Shown: one piece after another, positions 16,553 through 25,226 of the stretch
Layout: each line of letters begins with the position of its first letter
Numbering within the stretch: the first letter of the stretch is position 1
NCBI RefSeq assembly: GCF_029623345.1
Contig: NZ_JAPYKH010000010.1
Span: forward strand, 1-64,000
Length of the DNA: 64,000 nucleotides
Direction: 5' to 3'
From: Sphingomonas phyllosphaerae
GTDB taxonomy: Bacteria; Pseudomonadota; Alphaproteobacteria; Sphingomonadales; Sphingomonadaceae
Notes under the pieces: model-generated
What the model was told of the DNA's origin: nothing
What the model saw: only the letters and a program-made list of their open reading frames with translations
Databases searched by the model: none
Made by a program: the position numbers and the translations under genes

Positions 16553-18802
16553 GTGGCGAGCGCACGACGACGGACATCTTTGCTGACGGCCTGCGCCTGC
16601 ATGGCGCTGGCCAGTTGCGGCGGCGGCGGCGGCGGCGGTGGCGCAACCGCGACGACCCCTGCGCCGGTCGTCGTCGTGCCCGCGAGCCCAACGCCGACCC
16701 CGGCTGTGCCGCCCGCCTCGGGCCCGACCGACACGTCGACGCCGACGCCGAGCGCGAGTGTCGGCGGAGAGATCGTGATCGTCACGCCGACTCCGGCGGC
16801 GACCGCCTCGCCCGTCGTGACGCCCACGCCCTCGCCCAGCCCGACGCCAACTCCGACCCCGACGCCGACCCAAGCGTCGGGGCAACCGGCACCGACGCTC
16901 ACGCCGACACCCGCGACGACTCCGACGCCCACTCCGGCGCCGTCACCCACGCCGACGCCGTCACCCACGCCGACGCCGCCGTCCAGTGGCGAGATCGTCA
17001 TTGTCACCCCGACGCCGGCGGCGACCGCAGCGCCCGATACGACCCCGGCCACGCCGACGCCGACGCCGGCGCCAGTCGCATCGCAGCCGGCCGGCGGCTT
17101 CGCCTATCTCACCGGATTGGCGAGCGATCTCGCCGACACGATCGCGAACGCCTTCTGGCGCTTCATCGCGCTCTTCACCGCGGACGGTACCAACCTGGCG
17201 TGGAGCAGCGGCCTCACCGCATTCCGCCAGCCGGTGCTCAGCGCGAGCGGCGCCGCGGCGGTGCCGCCCGACGTCGTCCGGCTCGCGCGTCAGGCGACCT
17301 TCGGCCCCAACCCGCAGGTCGTCGCGCGGATCAGCGAGCTGGGTGTGTCCGGCTGGGTCGACGAGCAGTTCACGCTGCGCGGCAGCACCTACAAGGACCT
17401 CATCGAGTGGGTGCCGGTCAGCTATTGCTCGGCCAACCCGGGCGTGCCGAAATGCGTGCTCACCCATTTCAACCGCGCGCGCGTCGCGGCCCGCTTTTAC
17501 GCCGATGCCACGATGGCGCCCGACCAGCTGCGCCAGCGCGTCGCCTTCGCGCTGTCACAGATCCTAGTCGTGTCGAACCAGGGCGACGCGACCGCCGGGC
17601 TGGCCTCGTATCAGCAGATGCTGCTCGACAATGCCTTCGGCAATTACGGCGAGCTGCTCCAGGGCGTGACGCTGCACGGCTACATGGGCCGCTATCTCTC
17701 CATGGCCGAGAGCGCGCGCGCCGCGCCGTCGGAGAATTACGCGCGCGAACTGCTCCAGCTGTTCAGCATGGGTCCGGTGCAGCTCGCGCGTGACGGCACG
17801 CCGGTGACCGACTCGGCCGGACATACCCTACCGAACTACAGCCCCGACGACGTGCGCGGCGTCGCGCGCGCGCTGACCGGCTGGACCTATGCACGTAGCG
17901 GCGGACGCACCGATTGGACCGGCTCGGACTACTCGCTGCCGATGGTGCCCGCGGCGGCGAACAAATATGACAGCGACGCCAAGTCCTTCTTCGGCACGAG
18001 CGTGCCGGCGGGGGCGAGCCCGGCGGACAGCGTGCGCGCCGTCGTGGCCGCCGCCTTCAATCATCCCTCGACCCCGCCCCGCATTGCCAAGCTGCTGATC
18101 CAGAACCTGGTGAGCGCCAATCCGTCGCATGGATACGTCGGTCGCGTCGCCGGCGTGTTCGAGAACAACGGCAGCGGCGTGCGCGGCGACCTAAAGGCGG
18201 TGGTGCGCGCCATCCTGCTCGACCCCGAGGCCCGCGGCGATGAGCCGCGCGGCGACGCCGGCAAGGTCAAGGATCCGATCATGGTCATGACCTCGCTGGC
18301 CCGCGCGATCGGCCTCTCGACCGACGGCATCGCCTTCGTGCTGAAGGACACCTACCTCGGCCAGCCCGTCTTCAGCGCGCCATCGGTGTTCAATTTCTAC
18401 CCGCCGGATTATCCGCTGGCACGCGCGCGCGGGCTGGTGAGCCCGGCCTCCAAGCTGCTGTCGGCGGGCAACGTCACCGAAGTGCACAATCTCGTCTTCA
18501 ACTGGACGATGCGCGGTGACGCCAATCGGCAGGAATATAGCTGGGACATGGGCCTGCCCAATTTCACCGGCACGCAGCCGCGCTGGACGGGCTGGGACCA
18601 AGTCGCCACCGACGTTGATCGGCTGGTCGCGGTGACCAACCTGCTGCTGCTCGACAATTCCGCCACCTCGGCGCAGCTCTCCGCGCTGCGCAGCGCGCTG
18701 CTGTCGATCCGCAACAACGACGCGACCGTCCAGGCGCATAAGCGCGCGCAGGCTGCGCTCTACATTGCCGCGTCCAGCCCCAACTTCCTCGTCGATCGCT
18801 AA
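16553..18802 (+). CDS. DUF1800 lipoprotein with long Thr/Pro-rich linker
   Basis: A 749-residue protein. Residues 1-23 are a lipoprotein signal with lipobox LASC, followed by a run of glycines. Residues ~30-180 are a Thr/Pro/Ala-rich linker (TPTP repeats) of the kind that spans the cell wall or extends from the outer membrane, and it contains two copies of EIVIVTPTPAATA (residues 73 and 147). From about residue 240 comes the DUF1800 domain: VVRLARQATFGPN, the central NYARELLQLFSMG and a long C-terminal part. DUF1800 proteins have no settled function but are usually encoded next to DUF1501 proteins, as here (stop to next start 11 bases). Placement inside the polysaccharide locus is unusual. 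GTG 16553 lies after GGCGGGGCAGGC. Confidence 0.85.
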   Translation: MASARRRTSLLTACACMALASCGGGGGGGGATATTPAPVVVVPASPTPTPAVPPASGPTDTSTPTPSASVGGEIVIVTPTPAATASPVVTPTPSPSPTPTPTPTPTQASGQPAPTLTPTPATTPTPTPAPSPTPTPSPTPTPPSSGEIVIVTPTPAATAAPDTTPATPTPTPAPVASQPAGGFAYLTGLASDLADTIANAFWRFIALFTADGTNLAWSSGLTAFRQPVLSASGAAAVPPDVVRLARQATFGPNPQVVARISELGVSGWVDEQFTLRGSTYKDLIEWVPVSYCSANPGVPKCVLTHFNRARVAARFYADATMAPDQLRQRVAFALSQILVVSNQGDATAGLASYQQMLLDNAFGNYGELLQGVTLHGYMGRYLSMAESARAAPSENYARELLQLFSMGPVQLARDGTPVTDSAGHTLPNYSPDDVRGVARALTGWTYARSGGRTDWTGSDYSLPMVPAAANKYDSDAKSFFGTSVPAGASPADSVRAVVAAAFNHPSTPPRIAKLLIQNLVSANPSHGYVGRVAGVFENNGSGVRGDLKAVVRAILLDPEARGDEPRGDAGKVKDPIMVMTSLARAIGLSTDGIAFVLKDTYLGQPVFSAPSVFNFYPPDYPLARARGLVSPASKLLSAGNVTEVHNLVFNWTMRGDANRQEYSWDMGLPNFTGTQPRWTGWDQVATDVDRLVAVTNLLLLDNSATSAQLSALRSALLSIRNNDATVQAHKRAQAALYIAASSPNFLVDR
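16769..17028 (+). repeat. Direct repeat within the Thr/Pro linker of the DUF1800 lipoprotein
   Basis: A stretch of about 38 bases beginning GAGATCGT occurs at 16769-16806 and again, with a few silent differences, at 16991-17028, encoding EIVIVTPTPAATA both times. Between them lie short TP/TPSP repeats. This points to growth of the linker by internal duplication. Confidence 0.75.
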
Positions 18803-18813
18803 GGACCTGATAG

Positions 18814-20175
18814 ATGTTGATGTCGCGTCGCCACTTTCATCGTCTTGCGGTCAGCACCAGCGCCGCCGCCACGCTTGGCATGTTCGGCCGCGGGGCCGCG
18901 TTCGGCGCCACCACGGGCGGCTATCGCGCGATGGTCGGCGTGTTCCTGTTCGGCGGCAACGACGGCTGGAACATGGTCGTCCCCACCGACCCGGCGACCT
19001 ACGACGCCTATCTCCAGTCGCGCGGCACGGTCGCGCTGGCACCCGGCGCGATCGCGCCGCTGTCGGGCGTGTCGTACGGTCTGCACAAGTCGATGGCGCG
19101 GCTGAGCGAGCTGTGGGATCGCGGCGCAATGTCGGTGGTGCTCAACACCGGCACGCTCGCGGCGCCGCTGGACAAGGCGACCTATACGTCGCGCCCGGAC
19201 CTGCGCCCAACCAATCTGATGAGCCACGCCGACGAGCAGGAGCATTGGCAGTGTCTGCGCCCGCAGAGCACCAGCCTCGACGGGTTCATGGGTCGGCTCA
19301 ACGACCGCCTCGCCGCCGGCACGGTACCGCCGCTGATGTCGTTCGCGGGCAACAATCTCGCGCTGATCGGCCAGACCTCGCGCCCGTTGGTGGTGCCGGC
19401 GACGGGCGCACTGACGCGGCTCACCTCGGGTCAGAGCAGCATCGACACCGCAGTGGCGAGCTTCGCCGACGGCAGCGGCCTCGGCACGCTGAGCGAGTCG
19501 ACCGGCGCCACCTATTCGGACGGCTATGCGATGATGGGGGCGACCGCTTCGCTGTTGGGGCAGACGAGCAGCGTCGACGGCTATTTCGTCGATCCCGACA
19601 CCGGCGCCGCGCTCACCACCGACATCGCCAATCAGCTCAAGCGCGTCGCGCGCATGATCGAGGGCCGTGGGACACTGGGCCACGCGCGGCAGACCTTCTT
19701 TGTCTCCCAGGGCGGCTATGACACGCATGACAATCAGGTCACCGCGGGAGACACCGGCAGCGGCCGCCACGCCGGTCTGCTCAAGGATCTCGCGCTCGCG
19801 CTCTACGCTTTCTACAACGCAATGCAGGGGCTTGCGCTGCAGGATCAGGTGACTGCCTTCACGATGAGCGACTTCGGCCGCACATATAAGGGCAATGCGC
19901 AGCTCGGCTGCGATCACGCCTGGGGCAGCAATCACCTGGTGATCGGCGGCGGCGTGGCGCAGCGCGGCGTGTTCGGCCGTTATCCCGACCCGACCCTCGG
20001 CGGCAGCGACGACATCAGCTGGGAGGGTCGCTTCCTGCCGACCACGTCGCAGGAGGAATATATCGGCGCGATCCTGCGCTGGCACGGCGTCAGCGACGCC
20101 GACATGCCCTATGTCGTGCCGAACTGGGCGACGTGGTCTAACAACGGGCGCGCGCCGCTAGCGCTATTCACCTGA
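18814..20175 (+). CDS. DUF1501 family protein with Tat-type signal
   Basis: A 453-residue protein. MSRRHFHRLAVSTSAAATLG carries SRRHF, close to the SRRxF Tat motif, so export in folded form is likely. The mature part starts MVGVFLFGGNDGWNMVVP, the signature of DUF1501 proteins, which are related to the alkaline phosphatase/sulfatase superfamily; TMSDFGRTYKGN and DHAWGSNHLVIGG are further family blocks with candidate metal ligands (Asp, His). It follows the DUF1800 gene by 11 bases with AAGGACC upstream, so they form an operon. Start ATG 18814; a second ATG at 18820 gives the more typical Tat N-terminus. Its end overlaps the convergent glycosyltransferase by 12 bases. Confidence 0.88.
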   Translation: MLMSRRHFHRLAVSTSAAATLGMFGRGAAFGATTGGYRAMVGVFLFGGNDGWNMVVPTDPATYDAYLQSRGTVALAPGAIAPLSGVSYGLHKSMARLSELWDRGAMSVVLNTGTLAAPLDKATYTSRPDLRPTNLMSHADEQEHWQCLRPQSTSLDGFMGRLNDRLAAGTVPPLMSFAGNNLALIGQTSRPLVVPATGALTRLTSGQSSIDTAVASFADGSGLGTLSESTGATYSDGYAMMGATASLLGQTSSVDGYFVDPDTGAALTTDIANQLKRVARMIEGRGTLGHARQTFFVSQGGYDTHDNQVTAGDTGSGRHAGLLKDLALALYAFYNAMQGLALQDQVTAFTMSDFGRTYKGNAQLGCDHAWGSNHLVIGGGVAQRGVFGRYPDPTLGGSDDISWEGRFLPTTSQEEYIGAILRWHGVSDADMPYVVPNWATWSNNGRAPLALFT

Positions 20176-21141
20176 GCGGCGCGCCTGCGCGCCGGCGCGT
20201 CGCAGGCCGCGGCGCGCAGCGCGCGCGGCGAACCCGAGCAGGCGGAGCGGCCGCGCGGCGAGATAGGCGCGTCCCTCGCGCGTGCGTGCGACCGCGCCGA
20301 TCAGGTCGCGATTGTCCCACAGCATCCACATGACCGAGTAGAAAGACCAGTCGTCATACAGCCGCCGTAGCATCGCCGGACGGTCGCGCAGGACCGCCAT
20401 CGCCTCATTCGCGGCGGTGATCCGGTCGACGACATAGCCCGCCGATTTGCGCGAGTTGGTCAGCGATCCGTCGCGGACACGCTGGCGGTACAGCAGTTCG
20501 GGCACCGCGACGATCAGCCGCGCCGACAAGATCACCTTGAGCGTGAACAGATGGTCTTCGTGCGCGCCGCGATCGGTGAAAGCGGCACCGCTGCGCGCGA
20601 GCAGCTCGCGGCGCGCGACATAGGTCCACACCGCTGCGGTATACATCCGCTGACGAAAATGGTGCGCCAGCAGCTCCCCACCGTCCGCGTACGTTCGGGC
20701 TTGCGCGTAGGCTACCTTGGGCGCGACCGGGACGAGCCGGCCGTCGCGCTCGGTCACCATGTCGGACGAGAAGAACAACAGGTCCATCGCGGGGTGTCGC
20801 GCGTGCTCGCGGCGCAACGTCGCGACAAAGCCCGCGTCCAACAGGTCGTCACTGTCGCAGAAGAACACGAAGTCGCCGCGCGCCAGACCGAGACCGAGCG
20901 CGCGTGCCCGCGCCGCGCCCGCGTTGGGGGTTTGCTCTAGCACGATCTGCGCGCCGCGCGGGCTGCGCGCGACGAAGGTGCGGATCCGCGCCGCGGTGTC
21001 GTCGACCGACCCGTCGTCGACCAACACCAACTCGTCTGAGTCACCCATCTGCGCGGTGATGCTCGCGAGCAGCTCATCGATCGCCGGTCCGACGTTGTAG
21101 CAAGGCACGACGACCGACAGAAAGATCGGCGAAGCGCTCAC
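20164..21141 (-). CDS. Glycosyltransferase family 2
   Basis: A 325-residue GT-A enzyme beginning SPIFLSVVVPCYNVGPAIDEL, followed by ELVLVDDGSVDDTAARI, GAARARALGLGLARGDFVFFCDSDD (the DxD-type nucleotide-binding motif) and later GAHEDHLFTLKVI, an ED motif typical of inverting GT2 enzymes. GTG 21141 overlaps the stop of the upstream flippase gene (GTGA), so the two are translationally coupled. No membrane segments. It adds a sugar to the growing lipid-linked repeat unit; donor unknown. The 3' end overlaps the convergent DUF1501 gene by 12 bases. Confidence 0.88.
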   Translation of the reverse strand: MSASPIFLSVVVPCYNVGPAIDELLASITAQMGDSDELVLVDDGSVDDTAARIRTFVARSPRGAQIVLEQTPNAGAARARALGLGLARGDFVFFCDSDDLLDAGFVATLRREHARHPAMDLLFFSSDMVTERDGRLVPVAPKVAYAQARTYADGGELLAHHFRQRMYTAAVWTYVARRELLARSGAAFTDRGAHEDHLFTLKVILSARLIVAVPELLYRQRVRDGSLTNSRKSAGYVVDRITAANEAMAVLRDRPAMLRRLYDDWSFYSVMWMLWDNRDLIGAVARTREGRAYLAARPLRLLGFAARAARRGLRRAGAQARRSGE

Positions 21142-22631
21142 GACGCGCGCATTGCCCGGCTCGCATGGCCGCCGAGCTTCGCACTGAGCCCGTTGGCGGC
21201 GAGCAGCACGAAGTCGCGCACCAGCGCGAAAGGGGAGAACCACATCCCCAGCGCATAGGCCAGCGCCCCGACGACGACCGCCAGCGCAAGGTTGGCGGCG
21301 GGCCACTGCATCGGCGCCAGCATCACCACCGCGCCGGCACCGACGAAGATCGGCAGCGTCTGCGCGAATGGGATCATCACGTTGACGAGATACTGCCGTC
21401 CCACCCCGACGACACAGGCTCGCACCAGGAAGAAATAGGAAGCGATGGTGTTGAGCAGTTGCACGATCAGGAAGCTGCTGGCGATGCCGACGATGCCGTA
21501 GCGTTGCCCGAGCACGATCGCCAGCGCGATGCCGATCAGCAGCTTCGCCACGCCCATGCGCACGTTGAGATGCATCTTCGCCTTGACCAGCAGCAACGAG
21601 ATCACCGGCGGATCGATGCTGCGCACCATGCCGACCAGGCACAGAATCTTCACCAGCACCGCAATGAATTGCCATTCCGGCTTGAAGAATACCTGCACCA
21701 CGAGGCTGCTGCAGACGAACATGCCGGCCAGCAGCGGCAGGTTCACCAGCATGCCGTAGCTAGTCACCAGCAGAAAATTACGCGTCAATTTAGACTCGTC
21801 GTTCTGGATTTTCGCGAAGGCCGGGAACAATGCCTGCACCAGAACTGGCTTGAGCCGCTCGATCAGGTTGATGCTGATGCCATAGGAAATGTTGTAGCCA
21901 CCGATCGCGGTGAGGCTGACCATTCGCGCCATCAGCGCGGGATAGGTGTTCACACTGACCACGTTGATCAACGAGTCGAGCACCAACTGGACCGAGTAGC
22001 GGATATGGGGCCGCGCCGCCGGCCAGGAGAAAGTGAAGGACGGGCGGCGTTCGCGCAAGCTGTGCGCGAAGAAGATCACGCAGCCCAGCGTCGTGCTAAC
22101 GAAGAAGGCGACGGATGCGACCCACGCCTTCTTGAAGATGACCGCGAGCGCAATCACCAGCGCGCAATTGGTAAGCAGCGTGATGATCGACACGATCGCG
22201 ACAAAATCGAAGCGCAGCTCGCGCGACAGGATCGCGCGCTGCTGCTGACCGAACGGCACGAACAGGAATACCAGCGACATGATCTGAAGCTGCGTGGTCA
22301 GCTCGGGCGATTTGAAGAAGTGGCTCAGCAGCGGGCTGCTGACGAAGGCTACGACGAACGTGACTAGGCCAAGCCCGATGTTGATGGTGTAGAGAGAGGA
22401 GAGCTCAAGCTCGGTGATGTGACCGTGGCGGATGATCGAGTTAGAGATGCCAAAATCGATGAAGATGTTGAAGAACGTGATGATCATCAGGGCGAGGCTG
22501 ATGACCCCATATTCGTGCGGGGGCAAAATCCGCGCCAGCAGCCACAGCTGCAGGAGCCCCACGAAGGCGCCGATCGCGGTGGACACGAAGTTCCACTTTA
22601 CCGCCTTCATCGTCTTGGCTTTAAGTTCCAC
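21138..22631 (-). CDS. Flippase of the MOP/WzxC type (second of three)
   Basis: A 497-residue membrane protein with about 12-14 hydrophobic segments. Its N-terminus, KTMKAVKWNFVSTAIGAFVG, and ILPPHEYGVISLALMIITFFN are typical of the WzxC/polysaccharide synthesis group. It probably flips a lipid-linked repeat unit. Codon and base use is noticeably less GC-rich than in neighbouring genes (many Ile, Phe, Asn and Lys codons), which suggests acquisition from another lineage. It is coupled to the downstream GT2 gene by a GTGA overlap. ATG 22631 is the start; a Met-Lys-Ala repeat at residue 8 gives a possible shorter start. Confidence 0.9.
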   Translation of the reverse strand: MELKAKTMKAVKWNFVSTAIGAFVGLLQLWLLARILPPHEYGVISLALMIITFFNIFIDFGISNSIIRHGHITELELSSLYTINIGLGLVTFVVAFVSSPLLSHFFKSPELTTQLQIMSLVFLFVPFGQQQRAILSRELRFDFVAIVSIITLLTNCALVIALAVIFKKAWVASVAFFVSTTLGCVIFFAHSLRERRPSFTFSWPAARPHIRYSVQLVLDSLINVVSVNTYPALMARMVSLTAIGGYNISYGISINLIERLKPVLVQALFPAFAKIQNDESKLTRNFLLVTSYGMLVNLPLLAGMFVCSSLVVQVFFKPEWQFIAVLVKILCLVGMVRSIDPPVISLLLVKAKMHLNVRMGVAKLLIGIALAIVLGQRYGIVGIASSFLIVQLLNTIASYFFLVRACVVGVGRQYLVNVMIPFAQTLPIFVGAGAVVMLAPMQWPAANLALAVVVGALAYALGMWFSPFALVRDFVLLAANGLSAKLGGHASRAMRAS

Positions 22632-22769
22632 CGCCCAGGCCTATCCGAGAGACAATATCGAGCGCGCAACGCCGCGAAGGCGAGCGCGGACGGTCCCATA
22701 GCATTCCTTCCTGCCAAAGCGGGTAGGATTTTTGATGCACTGCACCATCGCGCGACGTCCGCGCCGTTC

Positions 22770-23693
22770 CTAGGCGCGTAGCAGCGGACGCAGTTCGGGG
22801 AAACGCTCCAGCAACGCGGCAAATTGCGCGTCATTGCCGGACTCGTGAAAATTGTAGCTGTTGAGCGCGCTCTCCTGCGACGCCGGCCATTCCACCACCG
22901 GCATACGATGAGCCACCCGACGCCTCGGCGTACCATTGCGTACCGCCATGGCAAAGAACCAGATGTCGTCCGCGCGGGGGCAGAGCGCGAGGTACGATTC
23001 GGCGTCGAGCACGTCCCCGTGCAGCGCACCCGGCGGGTAGAGGATCCCCGACACGCCGGTCAGGAACAGCAACCGGCCAGGACCGACGTCGGCCGTGGCG
23101 TCGGTATCGAACGTCCAGTCCTCATACGCCGCGGGCTGCCCGGCGGCACCGAAATGGGCGACGTGGCCGCGATAGCCGATCACCGCACCGGGGTGAGCAC
23201 CGGCGGCATCGACCAGCCGCTCGAGCCAGCGCGGCTCATAATAGACGTCGTCGTCGGTCGTAACGATCGTCGCATCGGGGAAGGCGGCGAGCGCGGGCAG
23301 AAGCTTCTTGGCCGATCGCAGGTCCGCGCACTCCCGGATTTCCAGCCCATGCTCGACGAGCGCGAGTACGTCGGCGGGCAGCGCGGCTCGGTCGGCCGTG
23401 GTCAGCCACAGCACGAGACGGTCGGGGCGGACATTCTGATCCAGCAGGCTGCGCAGCGTCCGCGCCAAGGTGGCGTAGCGCTTGGGATAGGAGGTCAGCG
23501 ACACCACCAGCGGCGTCGCCAGGCCATGGGCTCGTCGCTCGCTCACCGCGGGGAAGGCATCGGTCGCCGCGATCGCGGCGGCGAGCCGGCGGCGTTCCTC
23601 GCGTGGCCCGGCGACATCGAACAGGCGCTTGAGCCGGCCGAGCCAGCGATAGCCGCGGGGAAAGGTCGACCGTAATGCACGCTTCAGCTTCAA
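22770..23693 (-). CDS. Glycosyltransferase-like protein (GT-A fold)
   Basis: A 307-residue protein. TPLVVSLTSYPKRYATLARTLRSLLDQ is the first strand region seen in bacterial glycosyltransferases that open with SLTSYP.R, and TIVTTDDDVYYEPRWLERL supplies the DDD metal/nucleotide motif. WPASQESALNSYN near the end is also typical of this group. TTG 23693 (MKLKRALRSTFPRG) is preferred to TTG 23702 because GGAGG lies 9 bases upstream of it but abuts the earlier codon. It is transcribed with the other minus-strand genes between 20164 and 29169. The transferred sugar is not known. Confidence 0.8.
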   Translation of the reverse strand: MKLKRALRSTFPRGYRWLGRLKRLFDVAGPREERRRLAAAIAATDAFPAVSERRAHGLATPLVVSLTSYPKRYATLARTLRSLLDQNVRPDRLVLWLTTADRAALPADVLALVEHGLEIRECADLRSAKKLLPALAAFPDATIVTTDDDVYYEPRWLERLVDAAGAHPGAVIGYRGHVAHFGAAGQPAAYEDWTFDTDATADVGPGRLLFLTGVSGILYPPGALHGDVLDAESYLALCPRADDIWFFAMAVRNGTPRRRVAHRMPVVEWPASQESALNSYNFHESGNDAQFAALLERFPELRPLLRA

Positions 23694-23793
23694 TGCCGGC
23701 AACCTCCTGGTGCACGCTCGCGCCGCATGGCGGTACGTCGGCGTCGCGTGTCGGCGTACAGGCCGCTTCGCTGCAGCGCAACATACCGCACGG

Positions 23794-24999
23794 TCACGCG
23801 GGGGCCTTGGCCGCGATCGCGTCCGTGAAGACGTCGCGATAGGCCGCGACCACGGCCTCCTCCGAGAAGGCTGCGAGCAGATCGGGACGCCCGACCCCGC
23901 CCTGGCGCCAGTCGTCGCGCTCGTCGATCGCGATCATCATCGCGGCGGCGAGCGCCGCGCTGTCATAGGCAGGATAGACCGCCGAGCGCCGCGGCAGGTC
24001 GGCGATCTCGGGGATGCCGCCCGAGTCTGCCGCGATCACGTTGCGGCCGAACTTGGTCGCCTCGATCAGCGTGCGCGTCAGCGGCTCCGGCCAGATCGAA
24101 GAGATCAGCGCGACGTCGATCGACTCGTAGAAGGCGGCCGAGTCGGCGAAGCCGAGCCACTCGATCCGCGTGTCGGGATAGCGCCGTTGCAGCTCCTCGA
24201 CATAGCTCGGCAGCCCCACGCCGGCGACACGCAGGCGCCAGTCCGCGCGCTCGAGCCGGGCGCAGGCGTCGAGCACCACCTCGATGCCTTTGCCCGATTC
24301 GACCCGGCCGATATAGCCGAAGGTCAGCGGCCCTTCGCGCGGCGGCGCGTCGTCGCGCTGCGGATCGGGAATAATGTTGAAGATGCGACGCCCGGGCACG
24401 CCCTGGAAGAAGCCGAACTCGCGGTGCTTGGCGTCGACGAATTGGCTGATCGAAACGAGCTCGGTCACCTGGCGCGACGCCTTCTTGCTGGGAAAGGTCA
24501 GCAGTCGGCATTCGGCGCACCGCTTCGTGCAGGTCTTGTCGTGCTGGAAAAGTGAGGTGCGCACGCAGACCACGGCATAGTCGCGCAGCGTCTGAACGAT
24601 CGGAATGCCGCGCCGCGACGCCTCGGACCAGACCGCGTTACTGAAGCCGGTCAGCACGTTGCAGTGGATCACGTCGGGTTGCACCTGATCCATCAGCGCG
24701 CCCACGCGCCGCGCCGCGCGGCGGTTCCAACTGTTGCGCAGGTGCCAGCGGAAGCCTTCGATCGCCGAGCGGTCGATCACCACCTTGCCATAGGGCCAAT
24801 AGATGTTGTCGAGGGGGAAACGATGGATCTCCACGCCCGTGGCGAGGCGCTCGGAACTGGGCGCCGCGATGTCGTCGAGCGTTGCCACGGTGACCCGGTC
24901 ACCTGCGCGCGCCAGCCCCTCGGCCAGCAACGATACTGACTTCTCGGCACCACCGATCCGGTGAGGCGGGTAGAGAGCGTTCACGATCAGGATGTTCAC
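23794..24999 (-). CDS. Glycosyltransferase family 4
   Basis: A 401-residue GT-B enzyme. The start GTG 24999 gives MNILIVNALYPPHRIGGAEKS, the standard GT4 opening, with GGTGG 5 bases upstream; the open frame continues upstream but reads as unrelated low-complexity sequence. LTFGYIGRVESGKGIEVVL opens the donor domain and SIWPEPLTRTLIEATKFGRNVIAADSGGIPE contains the E-x7-E region. A four-cysteine stretch (CVRTSLFQHDKTCTKRCAEC) near residue 160 parallels the Cys cluster in the GT4 protein at 10675-11874, so both may bind a metal or form disulfides; the two may be related subtypes. Donor unknown. Confidence 0.88.
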   Translation of the reverse strand: MNILIVNALYPPHRIGGAEKSVSLLAEGLARAGDRVTVATLDDIAAPSSERLATGVEIHRFPLDNIYWPYGKVVIDRSAIEGFRWHLRNSWNRRAARRVGALMDQVQPDVIHCNVLTGFSNAVWSEASRRGIPIVQTLRDYAVVCVRTSLFQHDKTCTKRCAECRLLTFPSKKASRQVTELVSISQFVDAKHREFGFFQGVPGRRIFNIIPDPQRDDAPPREGPLTFGYIGRVESGKGIEVVLDACARLERADWRLRVAGVGLPSYVEELQRRYPDTRIEWLGFADSAAFYESIDVALISSIWPEPLTRTLIEATKFGRNVIAADSGGIPEIADLPRRSAVYPAYDSAALAAAMMIAIDERDDWRQGGVGRPDLLAAFSEEAVVAAYRDVFTDAIAAKAPA

Positions 25000-25226
25000 A
25001 GATGCCACCGCGGAGCCAAATGTGGTTGGGAGAGCGCCACTTGCGCCGAGCGGAGATACGCCCGACGCGGCATTAAGCAGCGGCCCGCGGTGACGCAAGC
25101 GCCGCGCTTGCCGCGAGTCACTCAGTCGGAGCGACCGGTGCGCCCGCCCCGACCGCCGCGTCGTAGCGCCCCGCACGCCCCGCGTCGCCGCCGCCCCGAT
25201 CTGCGGCGGAACAGGCAATCGAGCGA

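Noticed and set aside
16306..17052. A minus-strand frame with long GVGVGVG repeats
   Set aside because: It is the antisense reading of the TP-repeat linker of the DUF1800 lipoprotein; the repeat follows from the codon pattern on the other strand.
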